A stretch of 64,000 nucleotides of DNA. Origin: Tetragenococcus koreensis. Its GTDB lineage: Bacteria; Bacillota; Bacilli; Lactobacillales; Enterococcaceae. Below the pieces are notes generated by a model. It did not search any database. It was not told where the DNA came from and saw only the letters and a program-made list of their open reading frames with translations. The DNA is taken from positions 1,798,001-1,862,000 of the forward strand of contig NZ_CP027786.1 in the NCBI RefSeq assembly GCF_003795145.1, given 5' to 3'. This document shows positions 1 to 11,148 of this stretch, piece by piece (position 1 is the first letter of the stretch; each line of letters starts with the position of its first letter). The translations under genes were made by a program, and so were the position numbers.

Positions 1-527
<527 letters not shown>

Positions 528-975
528 AATTTGATCGATCAACACCGTTGATCGTTTCAGCTCTTGTTACTTTTACGCTTGCGTCTTGCTTGCGTTGTTG
601 TTAATGTTTGTTGCTTCTTTTAGAAGCGCCCTACACATTGGTTCGTTTGCTTGCTTTGTTCAGTTTTCAAAGGTCTACTATTTGTCGCCGTAGCAACTTT
701 TATATCTTATCAGCGTGACAAGCTTTTGTCAACACTTTTTTAATAAAACTCTTAAAAAGTTTTCTTGTTCACAGCGACTTGATAATCTTACCAAAACTGT
801 AAACATGCGTCAATCATTTTTGTAAAAAAATGAAAAAGTTTTTCATTGCCACAACCAAATAATAATATATCAATAAAAACCCCTTAGGTCAATAATTACA
901 ACGCATGTTTTTAAAAGAAATTCTAATCACGATTGATTCAAAAACGAGCTTTTATATTGTTCGTTTTTTTATAAC
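528..975 (-). other. rRNA leader and upstream AT-rich region
   Basis: This stretch of about 450 bases has no gene. Bases 528-703 are the transcribed leader of the rRNA operon on the minus strand. It includes a boxA-like CTTTGAAAACTGAACAAAG segment near 655-673, of the kind seen in Firmicute rRNA leaders for antitermination. Bases 733-975 are very AT-rich, as expected of an UP-element-like region upstream of an rRNA promoter. No other structure was recognised there. Confidence 0.6.
704..732 (-). promoter_or_regulatory. rRNA operon promoter
   Basis: On the minus strand a perfect -35 TTGACA (732-727) is followed after 17 bases by TAAGAT (709-704), about 170 bases before the 16S 5' end. The upstream side is A/T rich. 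The -35 and spacing are canonical. The -10 matches 4 of 6 bases. Confidence 0.7.
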
Positions 976-1009
976 AAAAAAACTGCGGATATCATTAACC
1001 GCAGTTTTT
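976..1009 (-). terminator. lysS terminator
   Basis: The inverted repeat AAAACTGCGG/CCGCAGTTTT is followed on the minus strand by a run of T. It lies immediately after the lysS stop codon and before the rRNA promoter region, so it separates the two transcription units. Confidence 0.85.
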
Positions 1010-1013
1010 AAAC

Positions 1014-2540
<1,527 letters not shown>

Positions 2541-2663
2541 TTATAATGCCAATGATACGAAAAAAAAGCAAGCCGAAAAGAGAATACGACTTGGATTTTT
2601 TTCTCAAGTTAATGTTTAACAGATAGTTTTTTGGTTTTTCTTAAACATTCACCCAACAAATAA

Positions 2664-3554
2664 TTAAGTATTACCCATTACTGCTTCTTGTTTAAGTTCA
2701 GCTAACTCTTGTTCAGTAAAATAATATTTATTATCACAAAATGCACAAACTGCTTCTGCTTCATGATCTTCATCAATGATCGCTTGGATTTCTTGGGTAC
2801 CCAATGAAATCAGCCCGCTAGCAAACCTTTCTTTAGAACAATCACATTTAAACTGTACTGGCATTTTCTCCAAAATGGCCACAGGTTCATCACCAAAAAT
2901 AAAATCTAAAATTTCTTCTGGCGTTTTTCCTTCATCCAACATAGAAGAAACCTTTGGTAAATGCTGCAAACGTTCTTCTAAAGCAGCCACTACTTCTTCA
3001 TCAGCGCCAGGCATCATTTGTATCATAAAACCACCAGCTGTTTTAATTGAATCATCAGTATCAACTAAAACACTCACACCAACAGAAGAAGGTGTTTGTT
3101 CGGACACAGCAAGATAGTAGGTAAAGTCCTCCCCTAATTCACCTGATACAATAGGCGTTTGCCCAGAAAATGGTTCTTTTAGACCAAGATCTTTGGTCAC
3201 CGAAAAAATCCCTTGAGTTCCTACAGCTCCTTGAACATCGATTTTTCCTTGTTCATTTAAAGGTAAGCTGACATGTGGGTTTTGGATATATCCTTTGACG
3301 TCTCCGCTACCATTGCTTGTCGCAATGATCGCTCCACCAGGTCCGTCACCTTGAATACGAACAGTAATAGTATCGTTTCCCTTAACTGTACTTCCTAACA
3401 ACAGGCTGCCAATTAAGGTACGACCTAAGGCTGCTGAGGAGGTATTCCAGGCATCGTGTCTTTTTTGTGCTTCACTGACGGTTTGAGTAGCATTAACTGC
3501 ATAGGCTCGGACAAAACCTCTATAAGCCATTGCTTTTACTAAATAGTCATTCAT
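2664..3554 (-). CDS. hslO: Redox-regulated chaperonin Hsp33
   Basis: This cytosolic holdase chaperone of 296 residues is activated by oxidation. The zinc-binding redox switch is visible near the C terminus as CDC followed about 30 residues later by CAFC, the CxC...CxxC pattern of the family. Length is typical. It lies downstream of ftsH and upstream of lysS, as in many Firmicutes. A repeat-rich gap of about 320 bases separates it from ftsH, so it probably has its own promoter. Confidence 0.95.
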   Translation of the reverse strand: MNDYLVKAMAYRGFVRAYAVNATQTVSEAQKRHDAWNTSSAALGRTLIGSLLLGSTVKGNDTITVRIQGDGPGGAIIATSNGSGDVKGYIQNPHVSLPLNEQGKIDVQGAVGTQGIFSVTKDLGLKEPFSGQTPIVSGELGEDFTYYLAVSEQTPSSVGVSVLVDTDDSIKTAGGFMIQMMPGADEEVVAALEERLQHLPKVSSMLDEGKTPEEILDFIFGDEPVAILEKMPVQFKCDCSKERFASGLISLGTQEIQAIIDEDHEAEAVCAFCDNKYYFTEQELAELKQEAVMGNT

Positions 3555-3667
3555 TGTTTGGTTCTCCTTTAAAAACGGCTAAAAGGCAATATTTTCGCCT
3601 CTTCTTATTAATGAATCTTACTACTGAAACATAGCAAGGTTCAACTTTTCTGTCTGCACAAGGCAAA

Positions 3668-3850
3668 GAGGCTGGGACAAAAGCCTCCAGCAACGGTAAA
3701 ATTTCTGAATAACTAGGACTTTGCTCCTGCGATTACTCGTCGCACAAAACTTTGCTCCTGCGATTACTCGTCGCAAAAGACGAATGAGCAAAAATTAGAG
3801 CCCCTAATTTTTCGTGAACCATTGCTAGAAATAGCTTATGTTCCAGCCTC
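3668..3850. repeat. GGCTGGGACA-type intergenic repeat with internal 27-bp direct repeats
   Basis: The element is bounded by imperfect inverted ends, GAGGCTGGGACA at 3668-3679 and TGTTCCAGCCTC at 3839-3850 (one mismatch). Inside, a 27-base unit at 3718-3744 is repeated exactly at 3749-3775 with a period of 31. Each unit contains the small hairpin TGCGA...TCGCA. A further hairpin (AAAAATTAG/CTAATTTTT) follows. It lies just beyond the ftsH stop and may act as its terminator. A short relative with the same outer motif lies at about 45232-45272. Similar palindromic repeats are common between genes of enterococci and relatives. Confidence 0.8.
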
Positions 3851-3876
3851 TTTTATTGTGTAATTATTCGAAACAA

Positions 3877-6027
3877 TTATTCATCTCTTGAATCCGAATT
3901 ACGGTCTTGTCCTTCTGATGAAGAATCAGTTGATTCATTCGAATCTTCTTTATGTTCATCCGCTGGTTCCGTAGAATCACCAGAATCATCGTTTCCTTCA
4001 TCTTTTTCATCGACCCGACTTTGTTCTTCTTTCTTTTCCAAAGCGCGTTTTGCTTCTTCAAAAGATTGTCCGTTTTCACTCGGATATTCACTTTCTTCGG
4101 CATAAGATGCTGGCATTTCGCCTGTTTCAAACAACGATTTGATTGCTTTAGCATCAAGTGTTTCGTATTCTAATAGTTTTTCAGCAATCAATTTATGTTG
4201 CTGGCGATGTGCTTCGATAATTTCACTAGCTTTTTTATGCCCGTTATTTACGATATTACGCACTTCATCATCAATTTCATAAGCAAATTGTTCAGAATAA
4301 GATTTTGTTTGCCCATAATCGCGGCCGACAAATACTTGATTGCCTCCTTCATATTGGATCGGACCAAGTTTGTCGCTCATACCATATTGAGTCACCATAC
4401 TACGTGCTATGTTAGTTGCTTGTTCGAAGTCATTAGAAGCGCCCGTTGATTGGGAACCAAAAACAATTTCTTCAGCAGCACGCCCACCTAGTAACCCTGC
4501 GATTTGTTCAGTTAAATCATCTTTAGTCATAAGATTTTGATCTTCTTTAGGCAAGGCAATCATATAACCGCCCGCACGACCACGTGGAATAATTGTTACT
4601 TTGTGAACCACGCGTGCACGGCTCAACACTAAGCCGACAATAGTATGTCCTGCTTCGTGGAAGGCCACCATTTCGCGTTCTGTCTTATTGATAACATTAT
4701 CTTTCTTCGCTGGACCTGCAATGACACGATCTTCTGCTTCATCAATATCAGAGGCATCAATTTTCTTCTTACCGCGTCTTGCCGCAACAAGTGCTGCTTC
4801 ATTCAACACGTTTTCCAAATCTGCCCCAGAAAAACCAGGTGTTTGTTGTGCAACAACTTTTAAATCAACGTCTTCGGTTAATGGTTTATTGCGAGAATGA
4901 ACTCGTAAAATAGCTTCACGACCTTTAACATCAGGACGTCCAACTAAGATTTGTCGGTCGAAACGGCCAGGTCGTAACAAGGCTGGGTCCAAGACATCTG
5001 AACGGTTCGTCGCAGAAATAACGATAACTCCTTCGTTGCCTTCAAAACCATCCATTTCAACTAATAATTGATTTAGGGTTTGTTCCCGTTCGTCATGGCC
5101 GCCGCCCATACCAGCACCACGTTGACGAGCAACTGCATCGATTTCATCAATAAAGATAATAGCTGGAGCATTTTTCTTCGCTGTTTCGAATAAATCACGT
5201 ACACGACTAGCCCCAACACCTACAAACATTTCAACAAAGTCTGAACCGGAAATTGAGTAGAACGGTACGCCGGCTTCACCAGCTACTGCTTTAGCTAAAA
5301 GGGTTTTCCCTGTTCCTGGAGGGCCTTCTAAAAGAACTCCTGCCGGAATACGAGCGCCTAATTCAGAGAAGCGACGTGGGTCTTTCAGAAATTCAACAAC
5401 TTCGACCAATTCTTGTTTTTCTTCTTCAGCACCTGCTACATCAGAAAAACGAATTTTATTAGCCTTTTTATCTGCTTCTTTGGCTTTGGACTTGCCGAAA
5501 TTCATCATTCGGCCACCGCCACCACCACCGCCGCCGCCTTGTTGACCCATCATTAAATAAAATAGGACCAAAAGACCTAACAGTGGTAAGAAACTTATAA
5601 GCAGTGATACCCAAATGCCACTACTTGATTCTTCTTCAATGGATGTCTGTACAGAATTTTCATCGGCTAACTCACTTATCTCACTTAACGTTGAGTCATT
5701 TGGCAAAGCCACCGTTGAGAACTGTTTAGTCGTTGATTCAGTTGAACCTAATATTGCTAATCCATTATTATTGTTAACTGTTTTCTCTTCTTCGTATTCA
5801 CCTGTAATTTGGTAAACGCCATTGGTTGGCTGCACATTAAATGATTCAATGTCGCCAGCTTCTAATTGTTCAGTAAAGGTAGAGTATTGTATTTCTGGCG
5901 TTTCATCTCTACCATCGCCTAGGAAGAAGTAAACAACCATTACCATGGCCAAAATGATCAGCACATAGTATAAAGTGTTTCTTGCTGTCCCTTTATTATT
6001 TTTGTTCATGCGGCCCCTCCTTGCCAA
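3877..6027 (-). CDS. ftsH: ATP-dependent zinc metalloprotease FtsH
   Basis: This 716-residue membrane AAA+ protease performs quality control of membrane and regulatory proteins. Two membrane segments (about 18-37 and 138-160) flank an extracellular domain. A run of nine glycines follows at about 164-172. Then come Walker A GPPGTGKT (235-242), Walker B IIFIDEID, the second region of homology ending RPGRFDR, and the zinc motif HEAGH (457-461). The last 65 residues are very rich in Glu, Asp and Ser, giving a highly acidic tail. It is downstream of hpt by 50 bases. Confidence 0.97.
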   Translation of the reverse strand: MARRGRMNKNNKGTARNTLYYVLIILAMVMVVYFFLGDGRDETPEIQYSTFTEQLEAGDIESFNVQPTNGVYQITGEYEEEKTVNNNNGLAILGSTESTTKQFSTVALPNDSTLSEISELADENSVQTSIEEESSSGIWVSLLISFLPLLGLLVLFYLMMGQQGGGGGGGGGRMMNFGKSKAKEADKKANKIRFSDVAGAEEEKQELVEVVEFLKDPRRFSELGARIPAGVLLEGPPGTGKTLLAKAVAGEAGVPFYSISGSDFVEMFVGVGASRVRDLFETAKKNAPAIIFIDEIDAVARQRGAGMGGGHDEREQTLNQLLVEMDGFEGNEGVIVISATNRSDVLDPALLRPGRFDRQILVGRPDVKGREAILRVHSRNKPLTEDVDLKVVAQQTPGFSGADLENVLNEAALVAARRGKKKIDASDIDEAEDRVIAGPAKKDNVINKTEREMVAFHEAGHTIVGLVLSRARVVHKVTIIPRGRAGGYMIALPKEDQNLMTKDDLTEQIAGLLGGRAAEEIVFGSQSTGASNDFEQATNIARSMVTQYGMSDKLGPIQYEGGNQVFVGRDYGQTKSYSEQFAYEIDDEVRNIVNNGHKKASEIIEAHRQQHKLIAEKLLEYETLDAKAIKSLFETGEMPASYAEESEYPSENGQSFEEAKRALEKKEEQSRVDEKDEGNDDSGDSTEPADEHKEDSNESTDSSSEGQDRNSDSRDE

Positions 6028-6077
6028 TTTGTCTTATTTTGACCTTTTATATTGTATCATATCTTGCTTTACTTCGG

Positions 6078-6626
6078 TCAAATTTTTGTTTCATATATAC
6101 TTGGTTTTAGTACTCCAACATAAGGTAGATTGCGATACTGTTCAGCAAAATCCAACCCGTAGCCAACCACAAATTCATTAGGAACATCAAATCCGATATA
6201 ATCAGCTTCAATATCCACTACACGTCCTTCTGGTTTATCCAAAAGCGTGACAATTGAAACAGAATTTGCTTGGCGATATTTAAATAAATCTACCAAGTAA
6301 TTAAGCGTACGGCCGCTATCAATAATATCTTCTACGATCAACATATCGCGTCCTTTTACGTTTGTATCCAGATCCTTTACGATTTTCACTTCACCTGATG
6401 AAACCGTCGCATTTCCATAACTTGATACATCCATAAAGTCAAGTTCTATATATGTATCCATCTGACGTACAATGTCGGCCATAAATGGTATAGCGCCTTT
6501 TAATACGCCAACTACAAGCGGTTGTTTGTTTTTATATACTGCTGTAAGTTCTTTGCCTAGTTCTTCACAACGCTTGTAAATTTCTTCTCGTGTAATCAAT
6601 ATTTTCTCAATATCTTTTTCCAGCAT
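6078..6626 (-). CDS. hpt: Hypoxanthine phosphoribosyltransferase
   Basis: This purine salvage enzyme converts hypoxanthine or guanine plus PRPP to IMP or GMP. The PRPP-binding motif [11 protein letters not shown] is clear at about residues 99-109. The ATG at 6626 ([10 protein letters not shown]) is chosen because GGAAGGGG lies just upstream and the product then has the usual 182 residues. A longer frame upstream overlaps tilS and is not family-like. The gene begins 19 bases after the tilS stop, in the conserved tilS-hpt-ftsH order. Confidence 0.95.
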   Translation of the reverse strand: MLEKDIEKILITREEIYKRCEELGKELTAVYKNKQPLVVGVLKGAIPFMADIVRQMDTYIELDFMDVSSYGNATVSSGEVKIVKDLDTNVKGRDMLIVEDIIDSGRTLNYLVDLFKYRQANSVSIVTLLDKPEGRVVDIEADYIGFDVPNEFVVGYGLDFAEQYRNLPYVGVLKPSIYETKI

Positions 6627-6645
6627 CTGCTTCCCCTTCCAGCTT

Positions 6646-8031
6646 TCACTCTCGATACTTATAAAGAAGTACGTAGTGTATTTTAGCAGTTTCTTTAGCA
6701 ATACACAAATAAGAAAATACATAGGGTAATAAGCCTAAAACATTCCCTTGAAGGTCGGTTATGACCCATGCTTCATCCCGTGAAGCTCGAGGGGTTTTTT
6801 TATCGATAAAAAAACGCGAAATCTTTTTGTTCAATTGTTCGTTTAATTGAATACGATCGCCTGCACGCCGTCTACGAAAAATAACCGTAGAAGGAAATTC
6901 TAATGTTAAATTTTGGCGATATTCTAACCAAAGTTTGACTTTTTCTGGAACTTTCACTTGGTCTTTAGGAAAAATACCCACCCATTCGTTCGCTGATAAA
7001 AATGACGATTGCCCAGTATGAAGCGTAGTCGGCTCAATATCATCAGTAACAGAATTGCTTTGGCGTAAAAATAATTGTCCATAACTTTTTTGAAACTGCC
7101 AAGTTTGTTCGACATCCATTTCCCAATGTGCCTTTTCTTTAGCCAAAAGTTCCATAACTTGCCCGATTTGTTTAGCACTAAGCGTTAAACCATAATACTG
7201 ACGCGCCTTTTTTGTAAGTTCTTCTAAGAAAAAAAAGCGTTGCGCTTGAGACAGGGCCAAGAAGCCGTTAACATCTATTTCAAATTCATCACGTTTTTCT
7301 TTGATGTTTGCTTGATACCAGTGTTCTTGTTGCTCTGAAATAATCTCTTGAGCAGCACTTAATTGTCGGGATAATTGTTGGAAATGCTGTAGTGCTTGTT
7401 TATTTTCTTCTTTTAAAAGCGGTACGACTTGATGTCTAATCCGATTTCTTTGCATATCAAGGGAAGCGTTTGTCTGATCTTCAAAATAGACAATGCCATT
7501 TTCCTTACTGTAATCCAAAATCTCTTGTTTTGCTACATTCAATAAGGGCCTGACTAATACCTGGTTTTTACCAAACGATTGCCTAGGTAAGATTCCCTTA
7601 GCTGAAAACAGATTTCCTTCACGAACCATTTTCATGATCATGGTTTCCATCTGGTCATCGCTATGATGGGCCGTAGTGAGCACTTGGTAATCATAGGTTT
7701 GCATAGTTTCTTTAAAAAAGTTGTAACGAAACGTACGTGCTTTTTCTTCCACTCCGGTAGTTGGCGGGTTGTGCCAACAAGTCGCATAAAATGGTAGACT
7801 TTTCTTTTGACAGTAGTTTCTTAAAAAGTTTTCTTCTTCATCAGAAGCCTTACGCAACCGGTGGTTCACATGAGCTACACCAATGGCAAAACCAATCTTT
7901 TCCTGCAAGGTTTCTAAAATATGCAGCAGAACCATCGAATCAACGCCGGTGGATACCGCGACCAGAACACGGTCATTAAACGTTAATAGTTTTTTTTCTT
8001 TTATAAACGCCTCAACTTGCCAAGAAAGCAT
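6646..8031 (-). CDS. tilS: tRNA(Ile)-lysidine synthetase
   Basis: This enzyme of 461 residues modifies C34 of the AUA-reading tRNA-Ile to lysidine, an essential step. The N-terminal PP-loop reads STGVDS at residues 27-32, where the textbook motif is SGGxDS. The ATP-binding loop is otherwise well placed ([14 protein letters not shown]). A C-terminal TilS domain follows, including the segment RRRRAGDRI. Length is normal. The position between yabR and hpt is conserved in Firmicutes. Confidence 0.93.
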   Translation of the reverse strand: MLSWQVEAFIKEKKLLTFNDRVLVAVSTGVDSMVLLHILETLQEKIGFAIGVAHVNHRLRKASDEEENFLRNYCQKKSLPFYATCWHNPPTTGVEEKARTFRYNFFKETMQTYDYQVLTTAHHSDDQMETMIMKMVREGNLFSAKGILPRQSFGKNQVLVRPLLNVAKQEILDYSKENGIVYFEDQTNASLDMQRNRIRHQVVPLLKEENKQALQHFQQLSRQLSAAQEIISEQQEHWYQANIKEKRDEFEIDVNGFLALSQAQRFFFLEELTKKARQYYGLTLSAKQIGQVMELLAKEKAHWEMDVEQTWQFQKSYGQLFLRQSNSVTDDIEPTTLHTGQSSFLSANEWVGIFPKDQVKVPEKVKLWLEYRQNLTLEFPSTVIFRRRRAGDRIQLNEQLNKKISRFFIDKKTPRASRDEAWVITDLQGNVLGLLPYVFSYLCIAKETAKIHYVLLYKYRE

Positions 8032-8130
8032 AAGTTTCCCCTCGCCTTGTTTAACTAGAATTTCTAAAAAAAGAAAACAGACAAAAAATCCGCATCCATC
8101 AGTCAGCGAACCTTCAGCCTGCTATAATAT

Positions 8131-8574
8131 TTAGTTTCTGCGACCGCCGCGACCACCGCGTTTTCCTTCAGTGTTCCTTCTTAATGAAGACAAGCGATCG
8201 TCACTTTCTTTTAAGAACGAATTCATTAATGAATCGAAGTCTTCTTTATTATTTCCAGCATTTTGATTGCGTGTTTGTGGTTTTTTCTGCGTTGGACGAT
8301 GTGTTGTATTCCCTTGTTCTCGTTTTTCTTCTTTCGGCTTATCTTCTGCTTTACGTATGGATAGACCGATCTTTCCATCGTCACCGACAGAAGTAACTAA
8401 AACAGTCACTTCATCACCAACAGTTAATACATCGTGGATATCTTTGACAAAACCATTTGAAATTTCGCTGATATGAACAAGACCTGTTTTTTTATCCCCT
8501 AAATCAATAAATGCACCAAAATTTGTAATCCCTGACACTTTTCCCTTTAGTTTTGCTCCAACTTCGATTGACAT
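8131..8574 (-). CDS. yabR: S1 RNA-binding domain protein (YabR-like)
   Basis: The protein has 147 residues. An N-terminal S1 domain (about 1-70, with GKVSGITNFGAFIDL and GLVHISEIS) is followed by a low-complexity basic and polar tail ending in GKRGGRGGRRN, which suggests RNA binding. The ATG at 8574 follows an AGGAGG 12 bases upstream, a somewhat long spacing. The homologue YabR lies in the same divIC-yabR context in Bacillus; its exact role is not settled. It probably associates with RNA or ribosomes. Confidence 0.88.
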   Translation of the reverse strand: MSIEVGAKLKGKVSGITNFGAFIDLGDKKTGLVHISEISNGFVKDIHDVLTVGDEVTVLVTSVGDDGKIGLSIRKAEDKPKEEKREQGNTTHRPTQKKPQTRNQNAGNNKEDFDSLMNSFLKESDDRLSSLRRNTEGKRGGRGGRRN

Positions 8575-8638
8575 AAAAAAAATGTTCCTCCTAAATTTTA
8601 CCGTTTCTAAAATAATTACAGCTTTTCTCAAGCTAAGA

Positions 8639-8775
8639 AGATACGCAAGCCAAATTTATCTGACCCTCTACAAACGTATCTGTTCATTTACACAAAATTT
8701 GTTGCTTTGTATCTTAGGCAGGCAAACCTAAGTTCCCACTACCTACATTTTAGCATATAATCTTTGTCATTGACA
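8639..8775 (-). promoter_or_regulatory. Structured leader and possible promoter of yabR
   Basis: The 234-base gap between divIC and yabR contains, on the minus strand, an extended -10 (TGCTAAAAT, 8755-8747) with a poor -35. About 170 bases of possible leader follow. Two inverted repeats lie in it: CTTAGG/CCTAAG at 8713-8732, and AGATACG/CGTATCT with arms at 8639-8645 and 8675-8681. This could be a regulatory 5' UTR. No known riboswitch signature was recognised. Confidence 0.4.
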
Positions 8776-8808
8776 CGTTTTTTGACTTTTAGCACAAAAT
8801 AAAAAACG

Positions 8809-9210
8809 CTAATCTGACTCGTTTATTTCTTCATCACTTTCATTTCCTGGCAATGGAAAAACGATTTCATCGTCATCTGAATACAAAAAACGACTTCTGG
8901 CAATCTTAGCAACGTAGTCTTCATCTTTTAACAAAGAGACATCCTTTTTTAAATTTTCTGTTTGTTTGGTAACATCTTTTTGTTCAGCTACTGTTTCTTC
9001 TCTGTAGTTTTCTAATTTTTGCAAACGTAAGTAATCATTAAACAAAGATATGCCAACACTTAAGAAAACAATGGCAGCGACGACAAAAATCGCCAGTAAA
9101 CGTCGTCTTCTAAAGATAATTTGACGCTGTTCTTTTGCATATTTCGCATACTGTTTTTTGGCATATTCGTTGTCTAGGACCTTTACATTTGATTTTTCTT
9201 GATTGTCCAC
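8809..9210 (-). CDS. divIC: Septum formation initiator, DivIC/FtsB family
   Basis: This small single-pass division protein of 133 residues bridges DivIB/FtsQ and FtsL at the septum. It has a basic cytoplasmic N terminus (FRRRR), one membrane segment at about 38-58, a coiled-coil region at about 60-95 and an acidic C-terminal tail rich in Glu, Asp and Ser. The start is GTG at 9210 with GGAG upstream. Its position after rqcP matches the conserved Firmicute cluster. Confidence 0.93.
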   Translation of the reverse strand: MDNQEKSNVKVLDNEYAKKQYAKYAKEQRQIIFRRRRLLAIFVVAAIVFLSVGISLFNDYLRLQKLENYREETVAEQKDVTKQTENLKKDVSLLKDEDYVAKIARSRFLYSDDDEIVFPLPGNESDEEINESD

Positions 9211-9283
9211 GCAAACCGCTCCAGTCTTCCTTAGTTGACCTTTATTATACCAACATCCACTATGCTTGTCTAACGCAAATTAC

Positions 9284-9541
9284 TTAAATTTTTCTTTCGT
9301 CTGAAACGATCTCATACATTCCTTGAGCGTCTTCTTTTTTGGTTGATTCATGCAATGCATTCACCTTAAGTTCCACTGTGCGGTTGCCAAATTGGATTTT
9401 TACCAGGTCGCCTATTTTAACTGTACTGCTTGATTTTGCTAGGTTTCCATTAATTTGGATACGTCCTTTATCTGCGACTTCTTTAGCCACTGTTCGTCTT
9501 TTAATTATTCTTGAAATTTTTAAAAATTTATCTATTCTCAT
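9284..9541 (-). CDS. rqcP: S4-domain ribosome quality-control protein RqcP (YabO)
   Basis: This 85-residue S4 RNA-binding protein belongs to the RqcP/YabO family. Known members work with RqcH on stalled 50S subunits to add C-terminal alanine tails. The S4 core begins at [16 protein letters not shown]. The ATG at 9541 is preferred because GGAGGG lies seven bases upstream and the product then begins as family members do. The start overlaps the end of yabM by 14 bases, indicating translational coupling. Confidence 0.92.
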   Translation of the reverse strand: MRIDKFLKISRIIKRRTVAKEVADKGRIQINGNLAKSSSTVKIGDLVKIQFGNRTVELKVNALHESTKKEDAQGMYEIVSDERKI

Positions 9542-11129
9542 TCGATTTCCCTCCGATACGTAAGATCTTTTTTCCAAAGGGCAACAATAACCACTCGCGA
9601 ATAGTAAACAAACGCAAAGTAACTGCTGCTTTTACAAATATGCTAGCTCCTAACAAAACACCGAATAAACTTAAGCCCAAAGCCATCGTTCGTGATTTTA
9701 CCGGTCCTAAAACTAACGTAAACCCAATGAAAAATACCGCTAGAATAGTGGCCATCAGGAGAATACAGCTTAATAATTTCCAAGCAAAATGTCGATCTTT
9801 TCTGAAATCATTAATGGATTTGCTTTCCGCACGAATTAAATATAGCAAAACCCCAATCAATCCCAAAAGAGTTGATAAACTAGCGCCGAAAGTCCCTAAA
9901 TAAAACGTTAGTATGCCGGTAGCTAAAAGCTTTATCCCGAGGCCAACACCAGCCGCTTTTAACGCCGGTAAAAAAGAACCTTGACTTTGAGCAATGCTTT
10001 GATAAGCCTGGATTTCAGCCATTAACCCTACAGCAAAAACAAAAACCATCAGTGTCAAATTTCCTGAAGAGTCTTTAAATAAAGCAAAGTTCAAATAAGG
10101 CATTAGAACGGCTAAACCACAAGAAGCTGCACCGGCAATTGCGGTAGTAAAACGTAAGTATATTTTAGCAGAGTTAACAAACTGCTTTTTATTTTTTTGT
10201 ACAATTAATTTCGTTAGGGCTGGCAAAAAAGTAGCACTTAAGGCAGTAGCAACGACCAATCCTAATTGCACGAGCGGCTGCCCTCGATCATAAACTCCTT
10301 TGGCCACTTTAGCGCTTTGTTCTATTAACCCGCTTCTAGTTAATGAATTAACAATCAAAAACGAATCCACTAGTTGAAATAAAATCAGCATACCACTATA
10401 AATAGACACCAAGCCGCCCTCAACAAAGAAGCGTCTTATCAGCCATTTCTCTTTTGGAAGACCGGGTGCTAGTAAGCGCACGCGTAAATGGATGCCATAG
10501 ATTTTTCGATCGTAATACAACAAAACAAGCCAAGCTGCCACCCCCCCGACAAAAGCGCCAGCCATCGCGAATGCTCCGGTTTGATAAATTGTCAAAGAAA
10601 AGTAAGTGAAACCTGTAGCTGACAGTAATATAATACCTACCCGCAGCAACTGTTCAATCACCTGTGAAACCGCCGTCGGTACCATTAACAGTTCGCCTTG
10701 AAATAGGCCCCGATATAAAGATAAAACCGGCATCAGCAAAAAAGTGAAAGAAGCAACTCGAATAACCATTACCAGAGCTGGATCCCCCATTGAACTAGCT
10801 AATCCACGGCTGAAGAAAAAGGTAAAGCCCCATAACGCCAACGCACACCAACACAGTAGTGAATAACTGTCATTTAAAATGCGCTGCTTTTCTTTAGGGC
10901 TCGTTTGTTCCGCCACTAATTTGGATAAAAATTGGGGGAACCCCGTCAATGCAAACGTCATAGCAATGCCATAGATGGGATAAACTTGCTGATAAACATA
11001 GAAACCTTCATCACCAACAATATTTTGAAAGGGTACACGATAAATCGCGCTTAACAATTTTGCAATGAAAGAAGCAACGGTTAAAACTACTGCCCCTTCC
11101 ATCATTGTTTTCATTTGATTGCGAGCCAC
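9528..11129 (-). CDS. Polysaccharide/lipid flippase of the MATE-like PST family (YabM/SpoVB-like)
   Basis: This 533-residue integral membrane protein has about 14 predicted membrane segments, spread over the whole length. The N terminus ([21 protein letters not shown]) and the general pattern match the polysaccharide biosynthesis/MurJ-SpoVB group, which flips lipid-linked precursors. The gene is 19 bases downstream of mfd and overlaps rqcP, the place of yabM in Bacillus. Whether it moves lipid II or another undecaprenyl-linked sugar cannot be decided from the sequence. Confidence 0.88.
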   Translation of the reverse strand: MARNQMKTMMEGAVVLTVASFIAKLLSAIYRVPFQNIVGDEGFYVYQQVYPIYGIAMTFALTGFPQFLSKLVAEQTSPKEKQRILNDSYSLLCWCALALWGFTFFFSRGLASSMGDPALVMVIRVASFTFLLMPVLSLYRGLFQGELLMVPTAVSQVIEQLLRVGIILLSATGFTYFSLTIYQTGAFAMAGAFVGGVAAWLVLLYYDRKIYGIHLRVRLLAPGLPKEKWLIRRFFVEGGLVSIYSGMLILFQLVDSFLIVNSLTRSGLIEQSAKVAKGVYDRGQPLVQLGLVVATALSATFLPALTKLIVQKNKKQFVNSAKIYLRFTTAIAGAASCGLAVLMPYLNFALFKDSSGNLTLMVFVFAVGLMAEIQAYQSIAQSQGSFLPALKAAGVGLGIKLLATGILTFYLGTFGASLSTLLGLIGVLLYLIRAESKSINDFRKDRHFAWKLLSCILLMATILAVFFIGFTLVLGPVKSRTMALGLSLFGVLLGASIFVKAAVTLRLFTIREWLLLPFGKKILRIGGKSNENR

Positions 11130-11148
11130 AAGTTTCCTCCTCTTACCA

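Noticed and set aside
3718-3775. Two exact 27-bp repeats as a CRISPR array
   Set aside because: Only two copies with a four-base gap; no spacers of proper length and no cas genes. They are part of an intergenic palindromic repeat.
3864-4157. 97-codon frame inside ftsH on the same strand
   Set aside because: It is the shifted reading of the acidic ftsH tail; Lys/Met-rich composition is an artefact of GAA/GAT-rich codons.
9284-9577. Longer RqcP starting upstream of 9541
   Set aside because: The extension overlaps yabM further, lacks family similarity, and the ATG at 9541 has the strong ribosome-binding site.
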